Notes: generated by a model not told the origin, from the letters alone. A DNA stretch of 64,000 nucleotides from Cololabis saira (GCF_033807715.1 NC_084610.1:4955769-5019768), one strand, 5' to 3'. Shown: positions 22,061-59,478, numbered from the stretch's first letter. Numbers and translations: made by a program.

Positions 22061-23886
22061 GTTTATTTTTGTTGTTGAAACGCCACTAAATCTCTATTTT
22101 ATTACAGTATATTCAGTCAATGTTACTGTTCCATTCCAACTGGTGCGTGGCTAATTATAATGTTTTGTTCATGGTTTCCAAATAACATGAAATACTCTTT
22201 TGCAACGTTTACAGGAGACATGTATTTTCCAATGTTACAGGGTTCCAAGCGTGTTGCAGAGCCGGTGTTTATGAAGACTGCATATTCACACTGTTGTGTA
22301 TTTATTTTGCGCCACCATACCATTACTAGTAAAAGAGCAACCAACTGCTACCTGTTGTCCGACTGTCTTCTACAGAGGTTATCAGGGGTTAACAGATGTG
22401 CAGCCAGTTAGACTGTATAGTACAGTAGGCACACCCGTTGCAAATGTCATAGTAGGACATTTTCTCTTTTACTGTAACATATGCACCTAGCCATTAAACT
22501 TAAATATTACAAACTGTACCGCCAGGTATTTGTGTGCAAGTCACTCAGAATGACAAACTTCTTGGTTGAAGTCAACAAGGAAGTAAGAAAAGCTGCAGTT
22601 CCTGGACTGCAGAAATTACAAAAAGCACCAGGCCTAATAAAGTCCACAAAGTCAAAAATAGAAGGAATACTGAAATATGAAAAGGTATGATTACAAGATT
22701 AAACAGCTCAAATTAAAGTTGTGAACCAATACAGTAGTTTAAAAATGAATAAAAAAAGTAAAGGAACTGATAAAAGGCTCTAAATATCTACACATTGAAT
22801 ATTATATATTTTTGTCTCACTATGTAATTTTCCCTATATAAAGGTGAAATTGATTAAACTGCAGATTAATTTCTAAATTGTGTTTTCCATGGAAAATGCT
22901 GTATTTCATGATTCTCATGAACAAATTTATCTTCTTAACTTTAAAGTTGTTTAACAACAACTGCTGAGTCTTGAAATGTTTTTTTTCTATAAAAAGTGCA
23001 CAAGCATATATACAAAGCATAATATATATTTTGTCCTGTAAAAAGGAAAAAAACACTCAAGAATGTAGTTAGTTAAAGTATTTCTTTGTTTGAAGAGGAT
23101 TCATGTGACGTATTTGAATCCTTGGTGTCGAATCTGTGAGAAACAAACTGAACATGACATCACACATCTGCCACCGCCGTCGAGGTTGAAAGTTTGATGT
23201 CAGTCGGCTGATTTTGTTTGTCTACTGTTTTTGAGTGTGAAGAAGAACGGCCATCAGTTCACAGAGCTGTCACTGAAACAAAATCATTAGTTTTTGTTTT
23301 TTGCAATGTTCCTGTCGGCACTTTTTAAAGGGTTAAAGACACAAAATCCATTGATGTTGACATTTTAAACAAGAGTAATTGAGAGGTCTAGAAGCTCCCA
23401 ACACACTTACCAGTTAATGACTCAGTAGCTGAGAATAATTTCATTTCAACAACAGACATTATACCATTGAAAAGAAAACCAAAAGTGGAGGAGTGCAACT
23501 TTACATCAGCAAGTACCTGAATGAAGCTCTCATTTTATCAGGTTTGTAGAGGTTTTAAATCCATCAACAGCTGAATTGTTCATCCACCTCCAGGGACTTA
23601 GGTTTTAAACTCTTGCAGTGATACTACACACCATTGATCTCCTATTTAAAGTCATGTGAGAGGCCTCTGGGTCCGTCCTCCAGTCTGAACCCGATACAGC
23701 GTACGATTTCTTAAAGTACAGCGGTTTGGCGGTTTCAGCCTTCCCTCATTTAATCCCCTTTTGTTTCCTCCTTCACTTCCAGGATAAGTGCACTCTCTCC
23801 TCCAGTTGAAATTACCATGGCAACCAAAAGCGAGTCCTTCCAATTTGGCAACGCCTTCCTGAGATCCGCTGCAGATTGAAAAAATC
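22061..23886. other. map2-unc80 intergenic interval, mostly unrecognised
   Basis: About 1.8 kb of AT-rich sequence. A frame at 22481-22690 (KLKYYKLYRQVFVCKSLRMT) has no recognised homology and is probably chance. No splice-consistent exon of either gene is seen. Confidence 0.45.
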
Positions 23887-24275
23887 ATGACAGTACTCTC
23901 AGTTTGGAGATCCTCGGCTCAGCTTCAGCTAACAAGAGTTGTAGTTGTTTCTGTCAGTGTTTGACATTTCCCACAGTTTGTGTTTCTGTTCTGCCCCGCC
24001 TGTTTTCCATCTGCCCTGATTGTTCACACCTGTGTTTCGTCATCCCCTGTGTATATCTGGTCTCGTCTTCCCCTGCTCCCTGTCAGTCCGTACTGTTTGC
24101 TCCCTCCACGTTTCCACGCCTAGTTTTTTGGATCCCTGTTATGTTCTCTTTTTTTGATCCTGCCCCGCAGCGCTTTGGTTTTGTTTTTGTAGGAATAAAC
24201 TCAGTTTTTGTGAACTCCTGCCTCCCGCTCTCCTGCTTCTGGGTCCTTAACTACACCATCCGTGACAGTTGCAGT
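23887..24275 (+). mobile_element. possible solo LTR fragment (gypsy-like)
   Basis: Pyrimidine-rich sequence (many CCCTG and TTCC blocks), an internal AATAAAC signal after GTAGG, and a close at ACTACACCATCCGTGACAG, a style typical of fish gypsy LTR ends. The left boundary and target duplication are not established. Confidence 0.35.
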
Positions 24276-24518
24276 TTTCATCACGTTGTCAAACTTAAAC
24301 TTTAAATGGATTAAGTGATTCAACAGGTTTATTCACACTCCATCACTTTTGCTTCACACAGTAAATAAATATCCATTTCATTCCTCACTAGCTCTTAGCT
24401 TACTGTAGCTCCCCACATCTCAAAACTGAACCAATTACCAACACTCTCAATACAAAAGTAAAACTTGTAGTTCATCGGCTGACCACTAGAGGCAGTCCGA
24501 GTCCACCGACCCCTAGTG

Positions 24519-24818
24519 TTAAAGGAGCTTGAGGCAGGATTTATGAAAAAAATGAGTATACATTTTAAGTTTTCTAGTAATAAGGTCAGATGAAGCGTTC
24601 CAAACCAAAAAGCAGCACACAGCCTTGAACAGGCTGTGTGCTGCAAAATGTGCTGCAATTCCCGGGCCTGAATTTCCCGCGCTGGGCTGCGGATGTGACG
24701 TCACATGACGCTGCATGCGCGTTCTCCCGTGCCGGCTTCTCTGTTGGCTGCAGTAACCCCGACGGTCGTCGTGGCGCTAATGAGTCTCATTTCTTATTCT
24801 TGCCTCAAGCTCCTTTAA
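24519..24818. mobile_element. TTAA-flanked MITE (second family)
   Basis: Begins TTAAAGGAGCTTGAGGCAGG and ends CTTGCCTCAAGCTCCTTTAA. The inverted ends are nearly perfect and bounded by TTAA, as in piggyBac-type elements. The 300-bp interior is CpG-rich and has no coding. Confidence 0.82.
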
Positions 24819-25177
24819 AATGTCTAACTTTACGGCAGAATTAAACAAATGTACAGTTGAGTATCCATGGCTGGATTTCACATCCACTATGCTGTTCCCG
24901 CTGCGCACTGCAGATATTAACTTATAAAGTAATAAAAATATCAGAGGGTCCGAGATGGATTTAAACATGCTAGCTTAATCCAGACCTCCATGTGTCTCAA
25001 TTTTCTTTTTATTAGCCTTCAAAACTTGCTGCAATCTGGTAACTGCAATAGGGAGGAAAAAAATGCTCAAGGTGGCAAATCACCACCATGAAGCAAAACT
25101 GGCAACCTGGGGGAAGTCGACTGCAAAAGTTCTGTGCTGATACAAAAAGACTCGAGGCGAAGCCTTTTTTAATTCTC

Positions 25178-25183
25178 TTTATT
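25178..25183 (-). promoter_or_regulatory. polyadenylation signal AATAAA, map2
   Basis: The minus strand reads CATAAATAAAGAGA here, about 1.4 kb past the map2 stop. It is the best-placed canonical hexamer before the intergenic repeats begin. Confidence 0.5.
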
Positions 25184-25378
25184 TATGTTGTCGTCGTCCT
25201 GTAGGAGCGTTTGTCACCAGTACATCTCAAACATGGGAAAAGTGTGCACACACATCTACATTGTCTTTTAAATACACTTACACAGGCAAGAAACGGGGGC
25301 TGGAGGAGAGGAAGCACAGAAAAAACACTGGAGGAGTAGCAGACGGGGCTTTCACAAAGGTTCTGCAGAGATTATGCT

Positions 25379-25436
25379 AGAAGAGTTTTGCTTTCATCCT
25401 TCCTAACAGAAGAGTTTTGCTTTCATCCTTCCTAAC
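25379..25436. repeat. exact 29-bp tandem duplication in map2 3' UTR
   Basis: The unit beginning AGAAGAGTTTTGCTTTCATC occurs twice without a mismatch (25379-25407 and 25408-25436), indicating a recent duplication or an assembly artefact. Confidence 0.9.
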
Positions 25437-26589
25437 AGGAAACGCTTGTGGGGAACGCCCACTCTATCGCGCTCTCGCCACTCTTTCAACTGGAATGTTT
25501 TTGTATAAAGCTTCATACTTTACAGTTACATCCTCACAAACTTAGGGCCTTTTACTCGTTCAAATACACCGTACAACGAAGGCTTTGCAAAAATGAAAAT
25601 AAAAAATAAAAATTAGGAGACGTCGCGGGATCCGATACTTGCGCTAATAAAGAGCTTCGGAAAGCTGCGGATAAATCTACGTTATTTCGTCACGTATTTG
25701 CCATGCCAGCATTATAGCATTGCGTAGCCTTGTAAAATTACAGCGCTAGTTAAGTCGAACAGAAAACAGACAGCCGTTCATTTGCTGTGAAGATTAAAAT
25801 AGAAAATAAAAAAAAAATCTATTGGAAAGCTAGCCGTTTCGCGCTTACACAACAGCAATGGTTGTCCACATTTAAATGCTAACGGGCCAGAACAGCCACA
25901 GGGAAACGTACAAAACCGTAACACTACAGTGACATTTATATATAAAAAGAAAACAAGAGAACAAACACAATTCAAGAACATTACAAATCCAATATTTGAA
26001 ACAAAGAGGATTTTATGTTCAAAATGACACATTTTTTCGCAATCACGCCCGTTTCCTCAGCCATTCTTTAGCAGGTCAGTTACACGAAGTCTCTCGCACA
26101 CTTTAAGACAAGCATTAATTTTCTCGGAGCAAACCGGTACCGTAGAACTCCCGCACGGACGCAATTCAGTGTGTCCCCATTCAAGTGGAGTGCGCTGATG
26201 CCTTTTCACGCACAAGACACGAAAATCATCGTACAATCGTTAAAAACCGCCTTCTTAGACAAGCTTTAAGCCTTTTTTCTTTTTTTGTTTTTCCTTAACA
26301 AAGCAGAAAAGTCCTTATTTCAGTGAATGAAGGAAAAAAAACAAGAATAAGAGGGTTTCCCTTTTTTGAAGAGTGAAGATTTTTGTGCACAATTCAGTTT
26401 TTAAAATTGGACTGGAAGGGCTGGCTGAAGGAAGTCAGCCGATGTCAACCGTAGAACCTGCAGGGGGTGGAGGTCGGGGGTCACGTTGGGGGACGGGGTC
26501 ACGTTGCCGTGGAGGACCATGGGGACACAAGATGGTTTTGAGAGAGTGACAGCGAAGGGAAGGGGGTTACGGTGCATTTCCCCGGGCGC

Positions 26590-50606
<24,017 letters not shown>

Positions 50607-50643
50607 GCCTGCCTGCTGGGACGCCGGGGAGGGGACGGCTCAC

Positions 50644-53600
50644 CTGCAGGAATCAGAGAGAATGAGACAAGGTCATGTTGGAAAGTCTGTGCTGAAGTTC
50701 ACAAATCAGCCACCAGAGGGCGTTCCATGCTGCAGGATTTCCTCCAGCAGCTTTGCCCTTTGTCTGAGCATCCACATGACTGAAATCTCCATCCTACCGG
50801 CCCTGATTTGCAGTTTTATTTCCTCACTTTTGAAGGCCAAAGTTGTTAATGGACACTAAGTATAATATTTGGATACACACACATTAAATTCCCAAATATG
50901 TATTAGCCTGCTAAAAAAGAAAATCAAAGCCACACCTTCATTTCTCTTTTGAATCTTAGCAGCCCTTGTTGTTACCTTGGCAACAAGCACGGTGCTTATG
51001 GGGAGGTCTTAGAGAGGGATTCAATATGATAAAAGATAAAATCTCTCCCTGAAAATGCAAAAGTACTTGGTCAAAAAAGTGCAGGACATGACAGACAGTG
51101 GCAGTCATAAGCTTCTGGTACCAGCAATACACAAAACAGGCTGCTATTGATTAATTACAACAGTAAAAAAAACGCTTGTTCTATTCAATTTAACAACACT
51201 AAAAGTATATAAATGTTAATCAAGCATGCACCCTCATAAAAGCAGCATTTTCCCCTTTCAGAGGCGGCACATAATGTTGCTTTTTAAACAAGATTGGCAG
51301 GGGGCCCCTTCAGCGCCTGGCAGCTTAGCGGCGCAGCATCATTAACATCACACAGCTGCAGCTAATTTCACCCAAAGATCGTCTCTCTCTCCCTCTCTCT
51401 CTCAGCAGGAACACAAACAAGTCTGTTTCCTAAAATGTCAAACTATTCCGGCTCTCGTTCTTCAACGCGTTCCTGCCTCCTCCTCCTTTGTCCTGCAGCG
51501 CTGCGTGGTAACAGGCCGCAGGGATCTGGCTGGTGTCTGCTGCATAGAGAGGATCAGAGGAGGGAAAAGAGAAAAGGGATGAGGAGGAGAAGGAGGAGGA
51601 GGAGGAGGAGGAGGAGGAGCAGGGAGGAGGAGAAGGAGGAGAAGGAAGACCTACTGACACTCAAAGATACTGGGCCAAACTGTCAGACAGAAAATCTGAG
51701 CCCAGGGCTCTGGGCTCAGTCACAGGCCAGTCTGGTCCCAGCTGTTGCCAAGGAAGGAAAAGGAAGAAAAGCGGCGTGCTGACAGGCAGGCTGCGCCGAT
51801 GCTAGTTTTGGATTTGACCTGCTTTCGGCTGCTGTTTTGGCAATATCACGTCAAGTTTCACACACTGCCCTCACGCAGAGCCGCTGTGTTTTGATTTTAC
51901 TGCAGAAAAACAGACCCAGAACACCTCACTGTCACTCTTCCAAAAGCATAAACTATTAACCTTGAGGAACCAGTGGTTTGTTGTGCCGTTTGATTACAGT
52001 TGGAAAGTTAACAGGCCTCTTTTCTGCTTTTACTTTGCAAAATTCTCTGCAAAAATATGCCTTATACTTTTCCATCCTAGTTCATTATTGAATGTATATA
52101 CTTGTAGTGCTAATGTACTGGGAATGGCAACAATATCCCGTCCTGGCCAGCAATCGCACATCTCCATTGGATACATACAACCAAGCAGAGAAACGGAACA
52201 TGTAACCTAGGCAGAATGAAAGTATATCCAAAATAACTAACAGTAAAAAAAGTATGAACTGGGGAATGATGTCAGTTTTTTGAAAAAAAATAAAAATAAT
52301 AATAATTTAAGCTGTTATTTGCAATTCTGCAATGATATTGATTGCTTTTAATAGTGGCTCCTGTCTGAGTCACCGCATAAAGCCCACCCCCTGCCCATCA
52401 TGATTAGTTTGGTATGTTCTGTACTGGTGGAAATGGGAATGGGAGGGGTACCAGAACCATTTCATGAGAGGGAATCTTTTAAAGATAAATTATTGTGACT
52501 TCTCAGTCTCAGTCTTAACAGTGTTCACACCAGACAACTGAATCATTCCCAGTTTTTCTCCCATCTGTGTTTAATTCTCCTCAACAGGCCGTCGTACTGC
52601 TCCTGACTCAGCTTGAAGCTGCAGCTTCCGGACAAACCTAAACTCAAGTCTATGTTTCATAGACACCCAATCACACTGACGATTTCCACTTCTGGGCTCT
52701 AATCCTATTTCTCTCTGATTATGGAGATATACTGATATACTGAAAGATGCCAGTTTCAGTGGACTATAAGATAAAAATAACAAACTTATTCCAACACTTA
52801 GTGTTGGATCCCGGGCTGGGATGATATAAATGAAGGTAGTAAAGCACGCAGCCTGCAGCTTTTGCTATCTTTCACAGATTGATTATGTTGCAGATGTCTA
52901 TGGCTTCGAATCAGAAGGCCAGAAGTTAAAAGTACATCAGCCTAAAGAGAACAAAGAACAAAAAACTGCAATCATTCTTTAAAAAAAAAAAAAAACGGAA
53001 ACATGTACCGCTTTGAACCCTAACTGTTAAATATTGCGTGACATATAGTTTCACAAAGGAATGAATGAAGCCAACAGTTGACCCACAACAGCTCAGCGTG
53101 TGAGCGTGGACGGGGTCCTCGTCTTGAAAGGGTTAAATCGATATCCCTGGAAGTCAAAAGCAGGGCTGTCAGATCCCATCACGTCTCAGGACTGATGTGT
53201 TCAATTGGTGGTAACTTAGAAAGACGGGGAAGTGTGTTGGTGTTTTCTGTCTCGCACTTTCACATCCCTACCTTCCTTCCACCCCCCACAGGGCCTTGTT
53301 TTCTTCCAGTTTTGCCCCACCCAGGCCGTAATCCCACTTCACCCCCAATCCCAGCCAGCCCTCCTCTCCTCTCCTGTCTGGTCCTCATCCCCCACCTTCC
53401 TACAACCCCACCCTGATCTGGGTCACCCATCACGCCTCTGTGAGCGCCGCTAACGTCGGAGTGTCACCATCCATTTAGGAGGGAGAATCTCCGGCAGCCG
53501 ACTGCCTTAATCCTCCGTGTGAGCTGGCCAGTGTTTATATGGGGGTGCACATTTTTTTGGACCACTTTAGGGATGATTTTCTAGTCTCTGTGGTTCATGG

Positions 53601-53745
53601 TCCAAATTGACAATTTGGGCAATTTTAAAACTTTGACACCCTTTTGACATCCTGTCTTACGGCGTTTTAGTCAAGAGACGAGCTGCAGCTTCTCCGTCCT
53701 CCAGTACATCTGGTGAGCAGTCTTATAATAAAGGTCCGTCCACTA
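50644..53745. other. region upstream of map2 exon 1; may hold untranslated exons or promoter
   Basis: 3.1 kb with mostly unique sequence. A block at about 51290-51420 (CTTAGCGGCGCAGCATCATT and CACACAGCTGCAGC) is GC-balanced and repeat-free. A (GGA)n tract lies at 51575-51640. I cannot place 5' UTR exons from sequence alone. Confidence 0.35.
51575..51640. repeat. (GGA)n-type purine tract
   Basis: AGG/GGA trinucleotide run with a few interruptions, upstream of map2. Confidence 0.9.
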
Positions 53746-54111
53746 CAGGACTGTCTCAGAAAATTTGAATATTGTGATAAAGTCCTTTATTTTCTGTAAT
53801 GCAAAAATGTCATACATTCTGGATTCATTACAAATCAACTGAAATATTGCAAGCTTTTTATTATTTTAATATTGCTGATCATGGCTTACAGCTTAAGAAA
53901 ACTCAAATATCCTATCTCAAAAAATTATAATATTATGGGAATCTTAATCTTAAACTGTAAGCCATAATCAGCAATATTAAAATAATAAAAGGCTTGCAAT
54001 ATTTCAGTTGATTTGTAATGAATCCAGAATGTATGACATTTTGTTTTTTTAATTGCATTACAGAAAATAAAGAACTTTATCACAATATTCTAATTTTCTG
54101 AGACAGTCCTG
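53746..54111. mobile_element. Tc1/mariner-type palindromic MITE, copy 4
   Basis: TA-flanked, CAGGACTGTCTCAGAAAATT to TTTCTGAGACAGTCCTG, arms complementary along their length. Confidence 0.93.
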
Positions 54112-55688
54112 TAGACATAACAAGGACATCTTTGTTACAGTGAATGAGATTTTCTGGGGGAAAAAGGCCGCCGATGAAGATTAAAGTTATTTTAATGATT
54201 ATTTATTCCCTTTTTTTTTTTAAGTAATATTGTTCACATTCCTGGCTTCTCACGTGAATAAATTGGTTGTCTCAGTTGATTATCAAAACTATATTATCTT
54301 TGGTGCTAGACCACCGATCGAAGTTTATTTTGACTGAAAATGTTATTTTATTCCAAAATTCACAAATCGATCTGGGAAAGTTTCAATGATACATCAGGGC
54401 GTTTCAGACAGGTGTTTCCAGAGCTGAACGGTGGAGTAGAGGAGCTTTGCTATGACCTGCTGTTGCCTGACTTGCTACACCTGTTGCAGCTGGACAAACT
54501 GGATTACAGACTCCAGGTCCCAGCAGATACGGACTGGAATGGTCCTGAAATGATCCACGGTGGCCGATCCACGCCGGAGCAGGTGTGGAGCTCAGGGTTA
54601 CCCTTTTGATTGACAGTTGACTCAGCCATTATCAGTTCCCCATCAATCATTGAGAAGCTACAAAGCTAAGTGAAGTAACCGGCATTTTTATTCCAGCATC
54701 AACTAAATGCAGCGGTTATTATTGATTTCACCACAGAAACATCTGAAATGGGATATTCATCGGTAAGCACCTGCCGGCAGCTCTTGGCATTGATGGAATG
54801 AAGGAGCTGGTGGCCACGGCTAACTGTGATTAACATGATGGGGCCGTGTTTCAGTCGGTTTCTTGGTCTGCTCCTCATCTTCATCCTCCGACTCAATTCT
54901 GGTAGTAAAATTAACTGCACACAACAAAAATATTCCTTAAAAATATGACTAATTATGCTGTTTGGTTTTCAGTTGCAGCCCAGAAGCTCAGAACTCAATC
55001 CACCGCTAAGTAAGTGACGACAGCTAACTATCGTCTGTGCTGCCACCAATGAAACGTCCATGTTCCTACTTATACATCCCATTCATTTATTGATTAATTT
55101 TACCTGATGTGGTACAGAATAATAAGTTAAGACATATTGGGACATAAAAACTGTGTTCCAAACCTCTCTTCAGGAATCTCTATGGGTGACATCACACACG
55201 GTTTGTGCACTTGTGTAAAGGCGAGTGAAATGCTGCAGTGGGTGATGGGTCATGTAAGGGCAGCTGCAGAGGCAGCAGTGGGACTGTCAAAAGTGTCCCA
55301 CTGTGACCTGTAATCAACCCTGTTCCCCCTCCTCCTCCTCCTCCTCTTCCTCCTCCAGCGGCAGCATCCAGCGAGCTGATTACATTTTGCTGACTCAGCA
55401 GGACATGTTGGGGAATTAAAACATAATGAGCGCTGCCAGTGAAGTGTGAATGAACTGTGTAAGTGGTGATCCCCGGCGTGACAAGCAAGCCATGAATTCC
55501 ACGCGGACAGACGACTGAACAGAGAAGAGGAGGAGGATCTGCACCCCAGACAGGTTAAGGGCCGTAATGGCAGCAGAAAGGGAGCAAGGAGATTATGTCC
55601 TGGTGTGCAGTTCCTGATGGAAACTCATGCCTATAGGATGTTTTCTCATCAACACCAAGCAGGTGATGATTAATCTGCAGACATCATA
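54112..55688. other. upstream intergenic sequence
   Basis: About 1.6 kb. A plus-strand frame at 54340-54609 contains ELCYDLLLPDLLHLLQLDKL; I do not recognise it and see no splice or repeat context that makes it a gene. CCT trinucleotide run at 55328-55350. Confidence 0.4.
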
Positions 55689-55838
55689 CAGGACTGTCTC
55701 AGAAAATTAGAATATTGTGATAAAGTTCTTTATTTTCTGTAATGCAAAAATGTCATACATTCTGGATTCATTACAAATCAACTGAAATATTGCAAGCCTT
55801 TTATTATTTTAATATTGCTGATCATGGTTTACTGCTTA
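55689..55838. mobile_element. Tc1/mariner-type palindromic MITE, copy 5, truncated to one arm
   Basis: Starts after TA with CAGGACTGTCTCAGAAAATT and follows the family to CTGATCATGGTTTACTGCTT, then changes abruptly to unrelated sequence. The second arm is missing. Confidence 0.85.
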
Positions 55839-56279
55839 TGTTATTTTTAAGACATTAAGAGATGTGTGGATTAGTGAATGCCCAGATTCCTCAATGAAGT
55901 CATTGTGAGGAAGAATGAACCAAAATACGGCCCAAAGATGTGAGAGGCTGATAAAGTCGTACAGGAAATGGCCACTTCAAGTTATAAGGTAGATCTACAA
56001 GATACTGAAGCTCTGGGACACTTAGTGTCGTTAACATTCTTTGTCTTTTTGGCTTCAATTTTGTTAAACATTTGAACAGTGGGGGGAAAACGTTTGTGAT
56101 CAGATGACTTTATAATAAAAACAGGAATAAATGAGGGTGCACTAAACTTGCTCCTGCAGCTCCCTGACGATTGTCCTGTGCAGTTATAGATGCTGTTGGA
56201 CAAAATGCACCTTTTAAATAGTAATTTTTCAGCAAAAGAAGGAATACAGGTAGATACAATCCCTATAATCATCTACATA

Positions 56280-56660
56280 CAGGACTGTCTCTGAAAATTA
56301 GAATATTGTGATAAAGTTCTTTATTTTCTGTAATGCAATTAAAAAAAAAAAAAAATGTCATACATTCTGAATTTATTACAAATCAACTGAAATATTGCAA
56401 GCCTTTTATTATTTTATTATTGCTGATTATGGTTTACAGTTTAAGATTAAGATTCCGAGATTATTCTAATTTTTTGAGATAGGATATTTGAGTTTTCTTA
56501 AGCTGTAAGCCATGATCAGCAATATTAAAATAATAAAAGGCTTGCAATATTTCAGTTGATTTGTAATGAATCCAGAATGTATGACATTTTTGTTTCTGTA
56601 ATTGCATTACAGAAAATAAAGGATTTTATCACAATATTCTAATTTTCTGAGACAGTCCTG
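56280..56660. mobile_element. Tc1/mariner-type palindromic MITE, copy 6
   Basis: TA-flanked, starts CAGGACTGTCTCTGAAAATT and ends TTTCTGAGACAGTCCTG, with an A run at 56339-56354. Confidence 0.93.
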
Positions 56661-57157
56661 TATATCAGTTTTGATAATTAAAAACAATAAAGTCACCAAA
56701 AGGTCTTTTTACTGAATATAAATCCTGACATAAGCAGCTCTCTTCCATCACTTTGCCTGCACCGTGCGACCTCGTCAGATGGACAGACGGATGCTTCCTG
56801 CCAAACATCAGCCCCCTCCCAGCGGTGATGTCACTGTTCCCATGGCGATGCAGCACCAGGGTGCGGGAGGGGCTGGTGTGGGCCGGGCGAGGGTGCTAGC
56901 GGCAGAGAGCGGACTTTAACCACGTTATGGATCCAGAAATAGGTCAGCAGACCCTGCAGGCCCGGTCCCTCGGGGAGGTGGCCCTAACTGTGCCGACACA
57001 AATGGGAGTGGAGCTACTTATACTCATCGATACACCCAGAGCTGGTGGCCGGCTGGGCTTTTAAGGCTCATTTAGAGCTATATGTCGCTGACGCTAATGG
57101 AGGGAGTCTGTGTTGTATATTTCTGAATATAAAAGGAGTTAGAATATCAGATATCTG

Positions 57158-57902
57158 TCCACGGGGTCCTGGAAGCTGTTTTTAAAAAGAAAATGTACCT
57201 AAACTTTAAAATCATGTATCTTAGTGATCTTAATGGACTAAAATACACAAAGCAGGATAAATACCTGTTAGGAGTTTTATTAGTGGGATGCAAAAAGGCC
57301 CTGACCAGAAAATGGCTTAAGAAGGACAAACCAACAATAAATGAATGGATTGATATAATATATAATATATAAGTGATGGAGAGGATCACATTTAGGCTGA
57401 GACAACAAATTGAGATTTTTGAAGGAAATTGGTCAAAGTGGCTCTCTTATGTGTCAAATTTAAGACCTGATTTTGTATAATCGGCAAACCATTAGTAAGG
57501 TCATATCTTCCAAATTTAGATGTTTTTTTTTTTTTTTTTTTTTTCTCCCCCCAAGTGCATAATCTTTATGTTTTTTAAGTTTGGATGTAGGTGCCCATGC
57601 AAAAACAAAGATATGGTATATAAAGAAAGACACATGCTGTACAAGTAGGAGTGGGTATGGTGTGTATTTATGTGAATATGTGTCTATATGCGAGTAATAT
57701 GTGGAAACTGACTGAGCTGTCAAGATAAGTAAGGGTGTGGGTACATGTGTCTATGTGTGTATACTGTATTTATGCTGATTCTGATGTATTATTAACACCC
57801 AGATCTCCCCCATGTTATATGTGTTGTGCCCAGTTGGCGCATGTATGTTGTTTTGCTTCAAAAGAAAAATGAATAAAAAGTAAATTACAAAAAAAAAAAA
57901 AA
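57158..57902 (+). mobile_element. 5'-truncated L1-like LINE insertion
   Basis: Flanked by an exact 17-bp duplication AGAATATCAGATATCTG (57141-57157 and 57903-57919) and ending in a poly(A) run after ATGAATAAAAAGTAAATTAC. A frame near 57302 reads TRKWLKKDKPTINEWIDIIY, typical of the C-terminus of fish L1 ORF2, then decays. A T run lies at 57522-57544. A textbook target-primed insertion. Confidence 0.93.
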
Positions 57903-58508
57903 AGAATATCAGATATCTGGGGCGTATAACTGCCAAAAAAATAAATAAAACCTGGAGCTTTGGAGAGATGTGGAGCTGAACCTGTACTTTTACTATGATC
58001 AAAACCTACTTATTGCATCTGAATCCTAAGCTAATTTTGCACCCTCAAAAGTTAATTTCTGATTTTATCTGTAGCAACAAGGTTTTGTTTGTTTTTTTTA
58101 AAAAGTAAATCGGCCTTTTCCTTTTATGCACCGCAAGCTTGGAATGAGCTACAACACATACATCAAGTTACTTGTCCTTGTATGCATTTTCTTTTATATG
58201 AAACTGAATTTATTTTTCTGCTGCCATCTTGACCAGGACTCCCTGGCAGAAGAGATATTGTATCTCAATGGGACTTTCCTGGATAAATAAAGGATAAATA
58301 AAAAAATAAAATAAAGGTTGGAACAAGGTGATATTGTCCACTTTGTAGCATCCCCCATTTTTAACCCAAACAGTCTGGGAAGGGACGAGGAGACCAGTTG
58401 CTGGAGGTTGGGGAGACGTTGTCCCGGTCTAGTCCAGGTCTGGACTGCAGGGGGTCGGGTCAGTACCTGCACTCTTCTACTGCAAAGCCATGCTGATATC
58501 GTCGTGGT

Positions 58509-58817
58509 GAAATATGCAAGGCCTCCCCTGAAAATGTGTCATCTACATGGGAGAATATGTTGCTCTTAAACCTGTTTATGCCTTCCAGCAATGACATTTC
58601 CTCTCCAAGCGTGCAACACTTTGAGCTGAGCGCTGACAATAAGCCGGATGCTTCCTCTCCTCCTCAGTCTGATGAGATATGGCGTCTATGGCTTCCAAAA
58701 ACTATTTTAAAATGTTGGTTCAGATTTCCATTCTACCTTAAATCTCTATTATCTGTACTGTTTGCTGAGGATATAATGCACCACATGTGATAAAACATTC
58801 AGTGTTTATTCTGAATG
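58509..58817. repeat. dispersed duplicate P, copy 1
   Basis: Sequence from GAAATATGCAAGGCCTCCCC to ACATTCAGTGTTTA recurs at 59171-59478 with few differences, 662 bp away. The frame in copy 1 is not conserved in copy 2. Confidence 0.85.
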
Positions 58818-59106
58818 AGAGATCCTGTTGTAATCTGCCTTTTAATTTCAACTGCACTGATCATTAGTACTTGTTGCTTTTTAACTTCAGTTCTGATACA
58901 TAATCATGACTGTATTTGCTAAAATTAAAATCAAAATCAGGGCTTTTTTGCTCATTGACCAATTTCACTCCATTAACTTTGATACACCTAAGATGAATTA
59001 CTGGTTCTCATTATTGTAAAGTGGGATCATTAGGAAGTGAAATAACTCCTCCAGTATTTGATGAAAAACCCAACAGTTACAACCCTTAAACACAAATGTA
59101 CTTTAA
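58816..59106. repeat. dispersed duplicate Q, copy 1 (empty TTAA site)
   Basis: From GAGAGATCCTGTTGTAATCT to ACAAATGTACTTTAAG. It matches 63335-63624. Here the sequence runs on as TTAAGTTTACGTCATCAC, with no insertion. Confidence 0.88.
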
Positions 59107-59170
59107 GTTTACGTCATCACATTTGAAGGTTTGGATGAATTGTCTCGTCTTGAATTGACATCGTCTTGAT

Positions 59171-59478
59171 GAAATATGCAAGGCCTCCCCTACAAAATGT
59201 GTCATCTACATGGGAGAATATGCTCTTAAACCTATTTATGCCTTCCAGCAATGACATTTCCTCTCCAAGCGTGCAACACTTTCAGCTCAGCGCTGACAAT
59301 AAGCCGGATGTTTCCTCTCCTCCTCAGTCTGATGAGACATAGCGTCTACAGCTTCCAAAATCTATTTCAAAATGTTGGTTCAGATTTCCATTCTACCTTG
59401 AAATCTCTATTATCTGTACTGTTTTGCTGAGGATATAATGCACCACATGTGATAAAACATTCAGTGTTTATACTAAAT
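59171..59478. repeat. dispersed duplicate P, copy 2
   Basis: Near-identical to 58509-58817, including GACATTTCCTCTCCAAGCGT and GAGGATATAATGCACCACAT. Scattered substitutions and indels show it is not an assembly echo of the same bases. Confidence 0.85.

Larger units (their letters stand above)
25160..26589 (-). other. map2: map2 3' UTR (inferred)
   Basis: About 1.4 kb after the stop codon without recognised transposons, AT-rich, ending shortly after an AATAAA on the minus strand. It includes an exact 29-bp tandem duplication at 25379-25436. The extent is inferred from the first good polyadenylation signal; longer forms are possible. Confidence 0.6.
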
